DNA of 64,000 nucleotides from the NCBI GenBank assembly GCA_964520045.1, contig CAZFMJ010000002.1:1-64000 (forward strand), given 5' to 3'. Origin of the DNA: CAZFMJ01 sp964520045 (GTDB lineage: Bacteria > Elusimicrobiota > Elusimicrobia > Elusimicrobiales > CAZFMJ01). The notes below the pieces were generated by a model that did no database searches, was not told the DNA's origin, and worked only from the letters and a program-made list of their open reading frames with translations. This document shows, one piece after another, positions 54,884-61,367 of this stretch; the first letter of the stretch is position 1; every line of letters begins with the position of its first letter. Position numbers and translations under genes: made by a program.

Positions 54884-55009
54884 GGGTAAACGGTAGAAGG
54901 TAGATGGTAGACGGTAAAAAGGAAATAGAAGAGGGTAGATGGTCAAGAAAAGACAAAAGATTTCGGATAGACAAAAGTTTTTCCAATGGAACAGAGTAGA
55001 CGGTAGTAG
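54884..55009. repeat. GGTAGA/GGTAGACGG repeat cluster
   Basis: The 243-bp spacer between the PQQ/FN3 and PorV genes begins with GGTAAACGGTAGAAGG, then TAGATGGTAGACGGTAAAAA, GAGGGTAGATGG and GAGTAGACGGTAG, all variants of one word. No gene is present. Confidence 0.6.
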
Positions 55010-55031
55010 CAAAGCTTGACTGTGCCTTGTC

Positions 55032-55056
55032 ATTCCCGAAATCTGTTATCGGGAAT
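55032..55056. repeat. ATTCCCGA/TCGGGAAT palindrome
   Basis: Perfect 8-bp arms with a 9-base loop, flanked by TTGTC and CCAG as in the copy at 51,480. The arms differ from that copy in the same innermost pair (C/G versus A/T), so pairing is kept. Confidence 0.65.
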
Positions 55057-55121
55057 CCAGAAACAAAGTTTGGACATCCAATCAGATTGGAAATGACAGT
55101 AATGATAGCGGGATATTCTAT

Positions 55122-56687
55122 ATGAAACGATCCATGTTTCTTAAATTTATGGTTTTATGCGCGATAGCGGCTGCGCCGTATTTTTGCGCAGATGCGCAGG
55201 CGGCTAAAATATATCCCGCCGCAGGATCCACTTCCGCGGCTTTTCTCAAGATAGGAGTCGGCGCGCGCGCCATAGGCATGGCCGGAGCGTTTACTGCCGT
55301 TGCCGACGACCCCTATGCAATTTATTGGAACCCGGCGGGGCTTTCGCTTCTCTCCGGCAGTCAGGCATCTTTTACCCATAATGACTATTTTCAGGATTTA
55401 AAGCAGGATTTTATGACTTATTCGTTTGGAAAGAACCTCGGGTCTGAATCAGAGGAATGGTTCAGGAGGGGATGCTGGGGATTCGGGCTTAATTATTTTT
55501 ATACCCCGAAAGATATTGAAAGAAGAGGCGGTTTGAATGAAAACGATCCCTTAAATCCCCTTACCTTGCCTGAAGGAAGATTCCGCGCTTATGACATGGC
55601 GTTTTCAGCGGGCTACGGCTGGGATGCTTCAGCTGATTTAAAATTGGGCGCGGCGGCGAAATTCATAAGGCAGACTATAGATAATGATTTCGGGCAGACT
55701 ATGGCTTTGGATTTAGGCGGGCTTTACACATTCAGCGGTTTCGGCAGGGATTTCACCGCCGGTCTTTCTGTCTCGAATATTGGTTCGGGCATAAAATTTA
55801 ATTACAGGAGATTTGATCTTCCGCTTATTTTCAGGGGTGGGATAAGCCATAAATTCCCGGGACTGGGAGCATTAACGGTGCTGGATATTTATAAACCCAT
55901 AGATAATTACCCTTTTATAACTGCGGGCGTGGAATACCCGGCGGCAAAATGGCTGTTTATAAGGTCGGGGTACAGATACCGCATAAACGACAATGAACTG
56001 GGCGCTTTTTCGGGATTTTCGGCGGGAGCAGGGTTTGTTTACGGAAGGTTTAATTTCGATTATGCATTTTCGCCGTTCGGGGATTTGGGCTCCAGCCACA
56101 GATTTTCAGTCTTGCTGAAATTCGGCCGTATGGAGGAGAAAAAACCTTCGGCCTTAAGGCCGGTTAACGATGTGGTTCCCGCGCGGGAGGAAATAAAAGG
56201 CGGGGTATTAAGCAGTTATGTCGTGGCCAAAAAACCTATTTCCATTTCAGCGGGACGCACGGATTTCGCGGTTTCGGCCGAAACGGCTTCCGGCTTGATT
56301 CCTAAAATATTGTTCCGAACGCGGATGCGGTCCTCCGGTGAAGTAGCTGTAAGTATGGCTGAGGGTGAATTGCCTCCGGCTCTTTTGGAGAAACTTCCCA
56401 AAGCCGTTAAGGTTTATGAGGCTTTTCAGTTTTCGGCAAGCGCGGGCAATATTTCCGGAAATATGAATATGGATTTTAAGGTAAACAAAGATTGGCTCAA
56501 AACCGAAGGCGCCGGCGCTATAGCCATGCTTGTTCTTACTAAATCAGGATGGGAGGCTTTTTTTGCGGCTTCTGCCGGTGAGGATGATGCCTTTTACAAA
56601 TTTACCTCTTCAGTCCCGCCAAGCTCCCATTACGCCTTTATAATTATTAAATACCCCGATTTTTCTCTTCTTTATCATCCCCCTTGA
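55122..56687 (+). CDS. PorV/PorQ-family outer-membrane protein with PGF-pre-PGF-like C-terminal domain
   Basis: The 521-aa protein has a signal peptide (residues 1-27, ADAQA-AK). Residues 30-335 are a 14-strand-type beta-barrel of the PorV/PorQ/UPF0164 family, opening AAFLKIGVGARAIGMAGAFT, AVADDPYAIYWNPAGL and including GFGLNYFYTP and SAGAGFVYGRFNFDYAF. PorV shuttles type IX substrates to the cell surface. Residues about 410-510 (KVYEAFQFSASAGNI, MDFKVNKDWLKTEGA, GWEAFFAASAGEDDAFY, HYAFIIIKYP) resemble the PGF-pre-PGF domain of archaeal surface proteins, an unusual fusion. The last codons and stop (YHPP-TGA) are formed by a dispersed GC-rich repeat. It follows a gene with a sorting tail, so a secretion partnership is likely. 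Confidence 0.85.
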   Translation: MKRSMFLKFMVLCAIAAAPYFCADAQAAKIYPAAGSTSAAFLKIGVGARAIGMAGAFTAVADDPYAIYWNPAGLSLLSGSQASFTHNDYFQDLKQDFMTYSFGKNLGSESEEWFRRGCWGFGLNYFYTPKDIERRGGLNENDPLNPLTLPEGRFRAYDMAFSAGYGWDASADLKLGAAAKFIRQTIDNDFGQTMALDLGGLYTFSGFGRDFTAGLSVSNIGSGIKFNYRRFDLPLIFRGGISHKFPGLGALTVLDIYKPIDNYPFITAGVEYPAAKWLFIRSGYRYRINDNELGAFSGFSAGAGFVYGRFNFDYAFSPFGDLGSSHRFSVLLKFGRMEEKKPSALRPVNDVVPAREEIKGGVLSSYVVAKKPISISAGRTDFAVSAETASGLIPKILFRTRMRSSGEVAVSMAEGELPPALLEKLPKAVKVYEAFQFSASAGNISGNMNMDFKVNKDWLKTEGAGAIAMLVLTKSGWEAFFAASAGEDDAFYKFTSSVPPSSHYAFIIIKYPDFSLLYHPP

Positions 56688-56752
56688 GGGGGGGGACTTG
56701 TCTCTCCGAAGCCCGCCATTGGCGAGGCGAAGGAGGATGGAGGAGGGGGTGA
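56675..56752. repeat. GC-rich palindromic repeat (CCCCCTTGAGGGGG type), intergenic copy
   Basis: It contains CCCCCTTGAGGGGGGGGAC and ends in GGAGGATGGAGGAGGGGGTG. The latter 20-mer recurs on the reverse strand at 61,836-61,886. It provides the stop codon of the PorV gene and may act as a hairpin at its 3' end. A related copy is in frame at 58,621. Confidence 0.7.
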
Positions 56753-56842
56753 ATAAGAAAATTCAATAGATTGACACGGTATTTATATTTCAATTAAAAC
56801 ATTCGGGTATTCGAATCCTACCCCGTGTTAAAATCGGTGATA

Positions 56843-57496
56843 TCAGTTGCAAACAAGACAGTTTGCGTAAGTTCCACTCTGACAACCTCGCTCTGCATCA
56901 TATCCGTCGCACTCGCACGCTGCATTATACGTACCACCCGGACACAAGTAGGTTCCGCCATATATGCAAACACCACGAAAAGTTTCCATATGGCAACTGG
57001 GAGCAGGAGCTGGGGCAGGAGCCGGGGCAGGAGCGGCAGCTGTCGGCCACACGCTTGTGCACGGAGTGCCGTTAAGACATATTCGCGTGATATGGAGGTC
57101 ATTGCCGGTTATATTTGACGCATTGATATTCCCGCCGAATGTCGAGCTTCCGGTAACCCCTAACTGGCTGACATTGGCAGTACCGTTTATATTGGTATTA
57201 CCTTCAACCCACAGCCTAAATCCATTATGATGGGTCTTGGTACCCATGAGCGTTTGGCCTTCAGTATTATTCTCTCCGGTAAGCACAACGTCGCCTTTTT
57301 CCCTTGCAAATGTCGCTTTGTTTAGACTCACAAGCCGGGTGTAAATTCCCACAGGCGAAGGATAATATGCGTGCAGGGTAAGGGTTTCGCTTCCCATTTT
57401 TTCATAACCAAGCGTCAGCAATACAGCAACGATTAAAGCTAAGACGTGTTTTTTTGTGAGTTCAATTCTATGCGGAATATTGATCCCGATTTTCAT
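56843..57496 (-). CDS. Small exported surface protein with (PA)n linker and Cys-rich C-terminus
   Basis: The 217-aa protein has an N-terminal TM/signal anchor (about 14-33), followed by GSETLTLHAYYPSPVGIYTR, a motif I associate with many Elusimicrobiota surface proteins. A beta-helix-like stretch comes next (VEGNTNINGTANVSQLGVTG), with NG and NINA repeats as in tail-fibre stalks. A PAPAPAPAP linker and a C-terminal 50-residue domain with nine cysteines end the protein (CIYGGTYLCPGGTYNAACEC). AAGGA is at good distance before the ATG. It could be a fibre or pseudopilin-type appendage tip; function is not established. Confidence 0.8.
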   Translation of the reverse strand: MKIGINIPHRIELTKKHVLALIVAVLLTLGYEKMGSETLTLHAYYPSPVGIYTRLVSLNKATFAREKGDVVLTGENNTEGQTLMGTKTHHNGFRLWVEGNTNINGTANVSQLGVTGSSTFGGNINASNITGNDLHITRICLNGTPCTSVWPTAAAPAPAPAPAPAPSCHMETFRGVCIYGGTYLCPGGTYNAACECDGYDAERGCQSGTYANCLVCN

Positions 57497-57602
57497 AATT
57501 CATCCTTTTTTTGCGGAGGCCTGTTTATATTGCGAAGGGGAAGATTGTATGTCCCGCTCTCCGTCCTTTTTCATCTCCTCTTCTGCAAATAATTCTAGTC
57601 TA

Positions 57603-57632
57603 ATTGTATTGTTAAACAGTCGGGGTTGTCAA
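57603..57632 (-). promoter_or_regulatory. Sigma70-type promoter of the Cys-rich surface protein
   Basis: Reverse strand TTGACA (57632-57627), an 18-base spacer and TACAAT (57608-57603), about 107 bases above the start codon at 57,496. It is divergent from the promoter at 57,654-57,682. Confidence 0.55.
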
Positions 57633-57653
57633 ATATAAAAATGGGCAATAATA

Positions 57654-57682
57654 TTGCAATAATTTTTTATTCCTGATATACT
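57654..57682 (+). promoter_or_regulatory. Sigma70-type promoter of the DUF7718-like pair
   Basis: TTGCAA (57654-57659), a 17-base spacer, TATACT (57677-57682). The predicted +1 falls at about 57,689, which is the GTG opening the DUF7718-like frame; the transcript may be leaderless. Confidence 0.6.
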
Positions 57683-57688
57683 TTAATT

Positions 57689-58012
57689 GTGGGGGATAAA
57701 TATTTTTTTAAAATTATCGGTACCGCGGGTGATATAAGACTGCGGTTTAAAATTTCCACGAAACAATGAAAGGTTATTGAATTCCTTGTTCAACTGGAAG
57801 TAAATATTGCCGGCAAATGGAAGCCGGTGGTAAGATACGATAATGCGCACGATTTTCCGCACAGGGACGTCTTAAATATTGCCGGGGAATGTATAGAAAA
57901 AATGCCGTTAAAACTCGGAACTTTAGATGAAATTTTGGAGTATGCTGAACAGGATCTGCTGGATCGCGTTGACTGGTATATTGAACGATTTTTCAAGAGA
58001 AAAGGAAGTTAA
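57689..58012 (+). pseudogene. DUF7718-like protein interrupted by an in-frame TGA
   Basis: The frame reads GDKYFFKIIGTAGDIRLRF, KISTKQ, a TGA at 57767-57769, then KVIEFLVQLEVNIAGKW, PVVRYDNAHDFPHRDVLN and a helical C-terminus DEILEYAEQDLLDRVDWYIE. Sequence on both sides of the stop fits one small alpha/beta protein of about 107 residues, and the VVRYDNAHGFPHRD-type core recalls DUF7718. The stop is a nonsense mutation or a base error; TGA serves as a normal stop for other genes here. The downstream part could also be translated from a GTG at 57827. Its stop directly touches the start of the next small gene. Function unknown; a toxin-antitoxin-like pair is one possibility. Confidence 0.65.
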
Positions 58013-58228
58013 ATGCATATTCATAATAAGCAGGAATTATGCCGTGATATAGCAGATGCGTTTTCGTTCGTTCGGTTTCTTATTAAGCATCCTAAAATGC
58101 TTAATAAAATCAAAAACAACGCGCATATTCATATTTTACCTGCTAAATATAAAAAAAAGATAAGTTTCAGCGGATTGAAAAATAACTCGCAGCTGTTCAG
58201 TTCAGAAACAATTTTTCACCAACTATAA
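58013..58228 (+). CDS. Small DUF5647-like protein
   Basis: The 71-aa protein begins at the ATG directly after the preceding stop (TAAATG). The pattern NKQELCRDIADAFSFVRFLI, KHPKMLNKI, and HIHILPAKY resembles the FxxYLxxHPExxxxIPxxAxVVxLP signature of DUF5647-type small proteins. The pairing with a DUF7718-like protein recurs, as far as I recall, in diverse genomes. It overlaps the convergent nucleotidyltransferase gene by 6 bases. Function unknown. Confidence 0.65.
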   Translation: MHIHNKQELCRDIADAFSFVRFLIKHPKMLNKIKNNAHIHILPAKYKKKISFSGLKNNSQLFSSETIFHQL

Positions 58229-59233
58229 TATTTTTCTAAAAAAGAAAACCGGCCTTAAAATCCGGTTCTTAAGAGAATTTCCGCCGTAACGCCTTTCCAT
58301 AAATTCCTTTTCCGGAAACAGATATTTCCATGCCAGCTCAGGCCTGACCATAAGGGGAAGCAGGTATTCCATGACGGTTGAAGGCTGATTTTTTTTAACC
58401 GCTTTTAAAAAGATAAGCGCGGATAGTTTCTCCGCCAAACAGGGTTTTAATTTTATAAGAGCGGTTTCCGTTTCTTTTGTCCATCTCCCATTTCCCATCT
58501 CCCATCTTACTTCTTCTGGGGGCAATTGCATTATCCTTGTTAAAACCGAATACATAAGCTGGTTAAGCCCGTTTTTTGTCGATTCTTCGCACAAAAGTTC
58601 CCAGTCAAAAGATAACGGCTCTCCCCTTCCCTCCCCCCTTGAGGGGGAGGGGCAGGGTGGGGGGGCTTTTTGAATAACCTTAGAAGTTACAGTTCCGCCG
58701 CGTAAAATCAGGTTTATGTCGTTTACCGTTTTTTCAAGCAGACAGCCATGATAAAGCAGGGAATGGGCGCATATGTGGATCAATAAGTCTTCTTTGCAGG
58801 GGATGTAAGTCCGCTTATAATCTGCCGGAAGAACAGCCCTGTTCCATAAACCGTTTAAATCACGCAGGTGCCAGAGTTCCGTATGGATGTCTATTATTGA
58901 CGGCGGAGCGTTGCCTCCCAAATTTTTCAGGAATGCCTGACTGCTGTTTTCCATCGGCGCATAGCCTGATTTTTTTAGAATATTTTCCAGTTCGCTNNNN
59001 NNNNNNCTTTCCCGGTTTTCATCTATAAGCAGGTCTATGTCGCTCATTTCCCTTTCCTGCAGATGCACAAATCCGCCCGCCAGAAGCGCGGAACCTTTCA
59101 AAAGCATTATCCGTAAATGCGCTTTTTCGCATTTACAAATAATGTCTTCCAGCTCTTTCATAAGCAGAAGATTTCTGGCAAGTACGGAGTTATTCATAAT
59201 ATCGTTGTTAGGTATTTTGCCATACTGTTCCAT
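58223..59233 (-). CDS. NTP_transf_5-type nucleotidyltransferase (uncharacterised family)
   Basis: The 336-aa product crosses a 10-N join at 58,997-59,006; the frame is kept if the real gap is 1 mod 3. Features are LLLKGSALLAGGF, the catalytic Asp motif EMSDIDLLID, DIHTELWHLRD (acidic third residue), and LLIHICAHSLLYHG. This family is often found near HprK-like, PqqD-like and S26-type genes of RiPP clusters, though here it is 35 kb away. Two peptides look repeat-derived: PPPCPSPSRGEGRGE (58,621-58,666) and RWEMGNGRW (58,482-58,510). They suggest tolerance or decay. Function unproven. Confidence 0.8.
   Translation of the reverse strand: MEQYGKIPNNDIMNNSVLARNLLLMKELEDIICKCEKAHLRIMLLKGSALLAGGFVHLQEREMSDIDLLIDENREXXXXSELENILKKSGYAPMENSSQAFLKNLGGNAPPSIIDIHTELWHLRDLNGLWNRAVLPADYKRTYIPCKEDLLIHICAHSLLYHGCLLEKTVNDINLILRGGTVTSKVIQKAPPPCPSPSRGEGRGEPLSFDWELLCEESTKNGLNQLMYSVLTRIMQLPPEEVRWEMGNGRWTKETETALIKLKPCLAEKLSALIFLKAVKKNQPSTVMEYLLPLMVRPELAWKYLFPEKEFMERRYGGNSLKNRILRPVFFFRKIL
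58236..58267 (-). terminator. Intrinsic terminator inside the 3' end of the nucleotidyltransferase gene
   Basis: Reverse strand AACCGG (58267-58262) pairs with CCGGTT (58252-58247), followed by TTCTTTTTT. It lies within the last 15 codons (the RPVFFF segment) so stem and U-tract are coding. Confidence 0.6.
58482..58510 (-). repeat. GGGAGATGG repeat inside the nucleotidyltransferase gene
   Basis: On the reverse strand GATGGGAGATGGGAAATGGG then AGATGGAC, encoding RWEMGNGRW. It is the same word family as the GGTAGATGG intergenic repeats. Confidence 0.5.
58621..58666 (-). repeat. GC-rich palindromic repeat inserted in frame in the nucleotidyltransferase gene
   Basis: Reverse strand CCCCTCCCCCTCAAGGGGGG with flanking CCCCACC and GGAAGGGGAG. 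It encodes PPPCPSPSRGEGRGE without breaking the frame. The ABC ATPase gene at 61,368 carries PPPRLSPSRGEDGG at its own copy. Confidence 0.75.
58997..59006. other. Assembly join (10 N) within the nucleotidyltransferase gene
   Basis: Sequence on both sides is coding in one frame if the gap is 1 mod 3 (IDENRE ... SELENILKKSGY). The expected spacing between the DxD motif and the next helix suggests the true gap is only a few bases. Confidence 0.7.
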
Positions 59234-59291
59234 TCATCCCCCTCACAGGCGGGGAACATTCTGTGCTGCTTCGACTCGCTTTTTTGCTCGC

Positions 59292-60131
59292 TCAGTGTTT
59301 CTTACGCTCCAGTCTCTTGCGGCTTTCCGGTTCGGCAAGGTAATTTTCAGGGGAGACAACCAGTTTTCCGGTTTTTTTCTCGAGGTCTTTACGCGCTTTT
59401 CCGGCCACACTCCCGCCTTTAACGGCCGCCCGCTTGTTTTCAATAAAGCCATGAGCATTGTCCGCTTTGGTGATAGCGGTTGTGGAAGCTTCGCCAAGCA
59501 TCGTAAATATCAATTCAAGGTCGGTCATGTGGTCCCGCAGATTTTCCCGTTCCAAACCTTTAATTTTCTTATGCGCGGAGGGTGTCATCCCGAACGCGGC
59601 TTTTGCTATTTCCGCGGTCAGAATTTCATATTCTTTGGGCCGTTCGACATCCCGATTTTTCCACTCATCGGTCAGTTCTTCGCGTATAGCAATACCGCGC
59701 ATCCGCTTCTCAATCCACTCATCGGAATAGCCTTTGGCCTTGAAAAGCGCGCGCGTTCTTTTTGTTCCCAGTTCGGGGTCTTCTATTTCCTGCACGCGTT
59801 CATAGCCTACTTTTGCCAGCCATCGCTTGAAAGGCTCGGCTTTAGGGGAGGGAATAGACTGAATAATCCTGAATATGCCCTCTGTATTAGCGCAGTCGGT
59901 TTCATATTTTTTACCGTCAGTCGATTCCAATTTAAGTTGTCGACAAAATGTCGACAACTCTGCGCCCTCATCAGTTTTTGCTCGAATCTTCATTTTGTAC
60001 CAATAATCACGTGGATTAAAGCTGTCGGTCAAGACCGATATCACATCCACGATAGAAAACCACCACTCATTGTTGTTTAGAATTCTCCGTATTTTTTCCC
60101 CCTTAAAAACAGCCATTTTTGTGTCCACCAT
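59292..60131 (-). CDS. BRO-N domain protein (DinD/antirepressor-like)
   Basis: The 279-aa protein has an N-terminal BRO-N domain (about 7-110): KIRRILNNNEWWFSIVDVIS, VLTDS, DYWYKMKIRA, QLKLESTDGKKYETDCANTE, and FRIIQSIPSPKAEPFKRWLA. The C-terminal half (YERVQEIEDPELGTKRTRAL, AHKKIKGLERENLRDHMTD, GKARKDLEKKTG) resembles DNA-damage-inducible DinD-type proteins found outside phages. BRO-N domains bind DNA; the cellular role of these chromosomal versions is not known. GGAGG precedes the ATG by 4 bases, so the GTG one codon on is also possible. It has its own promoter. No other phage genes are present. Confidence 0.88.
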   Translation of the reverse strand: MVDTKMAVFKGEKIRRILNNNEWWFSIVDVISVLTDSFNPRDYWYKMKIRAKTDEGAELSTFCRQLKLESTDGKKYETDCANTEGIFRIIQSIPSPKAEPFKRWLAKVGYERVQEIEDPELGTKRTRALFKAKGYSDEWIEKRMRGIAIREELTDEWKNRDVERPKEYEILTAEIAKAAFGMTPSAHKKIKGLERENLRDHMTDLELIFTMLGEASTTAITKADNAHGFIENKRAAVKGGSVAGKARKDLEKKTGKLVVSPENYLAEPESRKRLERKKH

Positions 60132-60199
60132 ATAGCCTCCGTATATACCGTTTTTGAATTTTCCTGCCTTAGATGCGACGAAATTGATACATATCGTTT

Positions 60200-60228
60200 A
60201 TTATACCTTGTGACATGTCTATTTACAA
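60200..60228 (-). promoter_or_regulatory. Sigma70-type promoter of the BRO-N gene
   Basis: Reverse strand TTGTAA (60228-60223), a 17-base spacer, TATAAT (60205-60200), about 70 bases above the start at 60,131. Confidence 0.6.
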
Positions 60229-60255
60229 TTTTCAGATGATAGGGCGGGCTGGGGT

Positions 60256-61056
60256 TTAATAGTGGCTTAAGCTTCCGTCCATTTTGGCGCGCTTCAGGGC
60301 TTTGGTGAATGACCAGCTTGCAACGGGATAGAGAATTGCCAAAAAGACGGCCAATATTAATATCTCTTTGTATGCAATTGCCGGGTTCGCCGTAAAAGCT
60401 TTGCGCAGGCCTGCTAAGGCATAGGTAGTGGGCAGAAGACAGGATACAGGCTGAAGCCATGCCGGGATCAAATTAATAGGGAAATATACCCCTCCCAGCA
60501 AATCGGACAGATTGCTGAATGTCCACTGGAGAGGGTCGCCTTTTTTGAATGCCAGTATAAAAGACGCTGAAATTATGCCCAGCAGGCTGAAAACCGCTAT
60601 GCTTAAAACGGCCGCCGGCGCGGCATATATTACCGCCGAGGGCGTTATGCTGAATCCGAAAAAAATGCAGGCGGTTAAAATATAAAGGCCCGCTTCAAGC
60701 GCCGAGAATATAATCCGCCATGCGGCAAGTCCCGCGGCTATAAGCAGAGGCGGAGCGGGGGAGGTAAAAAGGCAGTCAAGAGTGGAGCAAAGCTGTTCCT
60801 GCCTCAAGGCTTCGGAACATGCCGACATCGCGGAGTTGAAGGCCTGTGAAAAAGCCAGGCCTATCGCCACGAATTGAAAATATCCGCCGTATATGCCGGT
60901 GTCGGATTTGCCTTCGGGAATAAGGCGGGCGATAAAATAAAAAACCGCCAAATGCAGAAAAATCGTAACAAGTTTAAGCGGGGCCGCGAATTTATATGAC
61001 AAAGAGGTTTTTATGTCGCGGAAAATAAAAGCCGAAAGCAGATTTATAAATTTCAT
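60256..61056 (-). CDS. ABC-2 type transporter permease
   Basis: The 266-aa protein has about six TM helices: near residues 28-48 (IFLHLAVFYFIARLI), 55-80, 100-150 in a pair, 160-185, and a C-terminal one (ILILAVFLAILYPVASW). The layout and GVYFPINLIPAWLQPVSCLLPTTY motif fit ABC-2 family exporters of lipids, polysaccharides or drugs. The ATG at 61,056 is preferred over an upstream TTG. The matching ATPase gene lies upstream, separated by a 311-bp block of repeats. The substrate is unknown. Confidence 0.85.
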   Translation of the reverse strand: MKFINLLSAFIFRDIKTSLSYKFAAPLKLVTIFLHLAVFYFIARLIPEGKSDTGIYGGYFQFVAIGLAFSQAFNSAMSACSEALRQEQLCSTLDCLFTSPAPPLLIAAGLAAWRIIFSALEAGLYILTACIFFGFSITPSAVIYAAPAAVLSIAVFSLLGIISASFILAFKKGDPLQWTFSNLSDLLGGVYFPINLIPAWLQPVSCLLPTTYALAGLRKAFTANPAIAYKEILILAVFLAILYPVASWSFTKALKRAKMDGSLSHY

Positions 61057-61367
61057 GCTATAGGAAATTCCTTGCAATCCTCCTGGATTGCCCCAATGAA
61101 CGGGGCACAGATAGAAAACTACTCAGCAATAAACGCAAAGGGCGCAAAGTAGAACGCGAAGTGCGCAGAGCGTATAGTTGAAAATTAACACCGAATGAAA
61201 TAGTAATTTATAGTCCTTTGCGTTTCTCTGCCCAAACCTACCTTAAAGGCAATGAGTTTGGACTGACCCATTTTCAAAGCTTTTAAGGAATAAATGGGTC
61301 TGCGTAAATTCTTTGCGTTCTTTGCGGTGAATTCTTAAAAAAGTCTGTAATAAAGACATTAATTTAT
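61057..61367. repeat. Intergenic repeat block (CGCAAAG type) carrying a 68-bp element
   Basis: The spacer within the ABC transporter operon has no gene. It holds words of the AACGCAAAGGGCGCAAAGTA type (about 61,125-61,165) and, in opposite sense, TTCTTTGCGTTCTTTGCGG (about 61,310-61,328). The 68-bp element at 61,231-61,298 interrupts the word ACGCAGAGAAACGCAAAGG. Confidence 0.6.
61231..61298 (-). mobile_element. 68-bp double-hairpin repeat element, copy B
   Basis: Reverse-strand counterpart of 21,072-21,139 (58/68 identical, no gaps). The two stems CCCATT/AATGGG and TCCAAAC/GTTTGGG are preserved. Element positions 9 and 26 change together from a C-G to a T-A pair. On the reverse strand the flanks are CGCAGA and CAGAG; deleting the element and one CAGA leaves ACGCAGAGAAACGCAAAGG, the normal host repeat. 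Confidence 0.7.

Noticed and set aside
51398..55121. CRISPR array suspected from repeated short words
   Set aside because: Word lengths and spacings are irregular, there are no unique spacers of constant size, and no cas genes are present.
57689..58012. TGA read as tryptophan or selenocysteine in the DUF7718-like gene
   Set aside because: TGA ends other genes here at coupled ATGA overlaps (3,042 and 22,701), and no selenocysteine element or motif is visible.
59292..60131. Prophage suspected from the BRO-N protein
   Set aside because: No integrase, terminase, capsid or tail genes occur nearby; similar BRO-N proteins are common as lone chromosomal genes.
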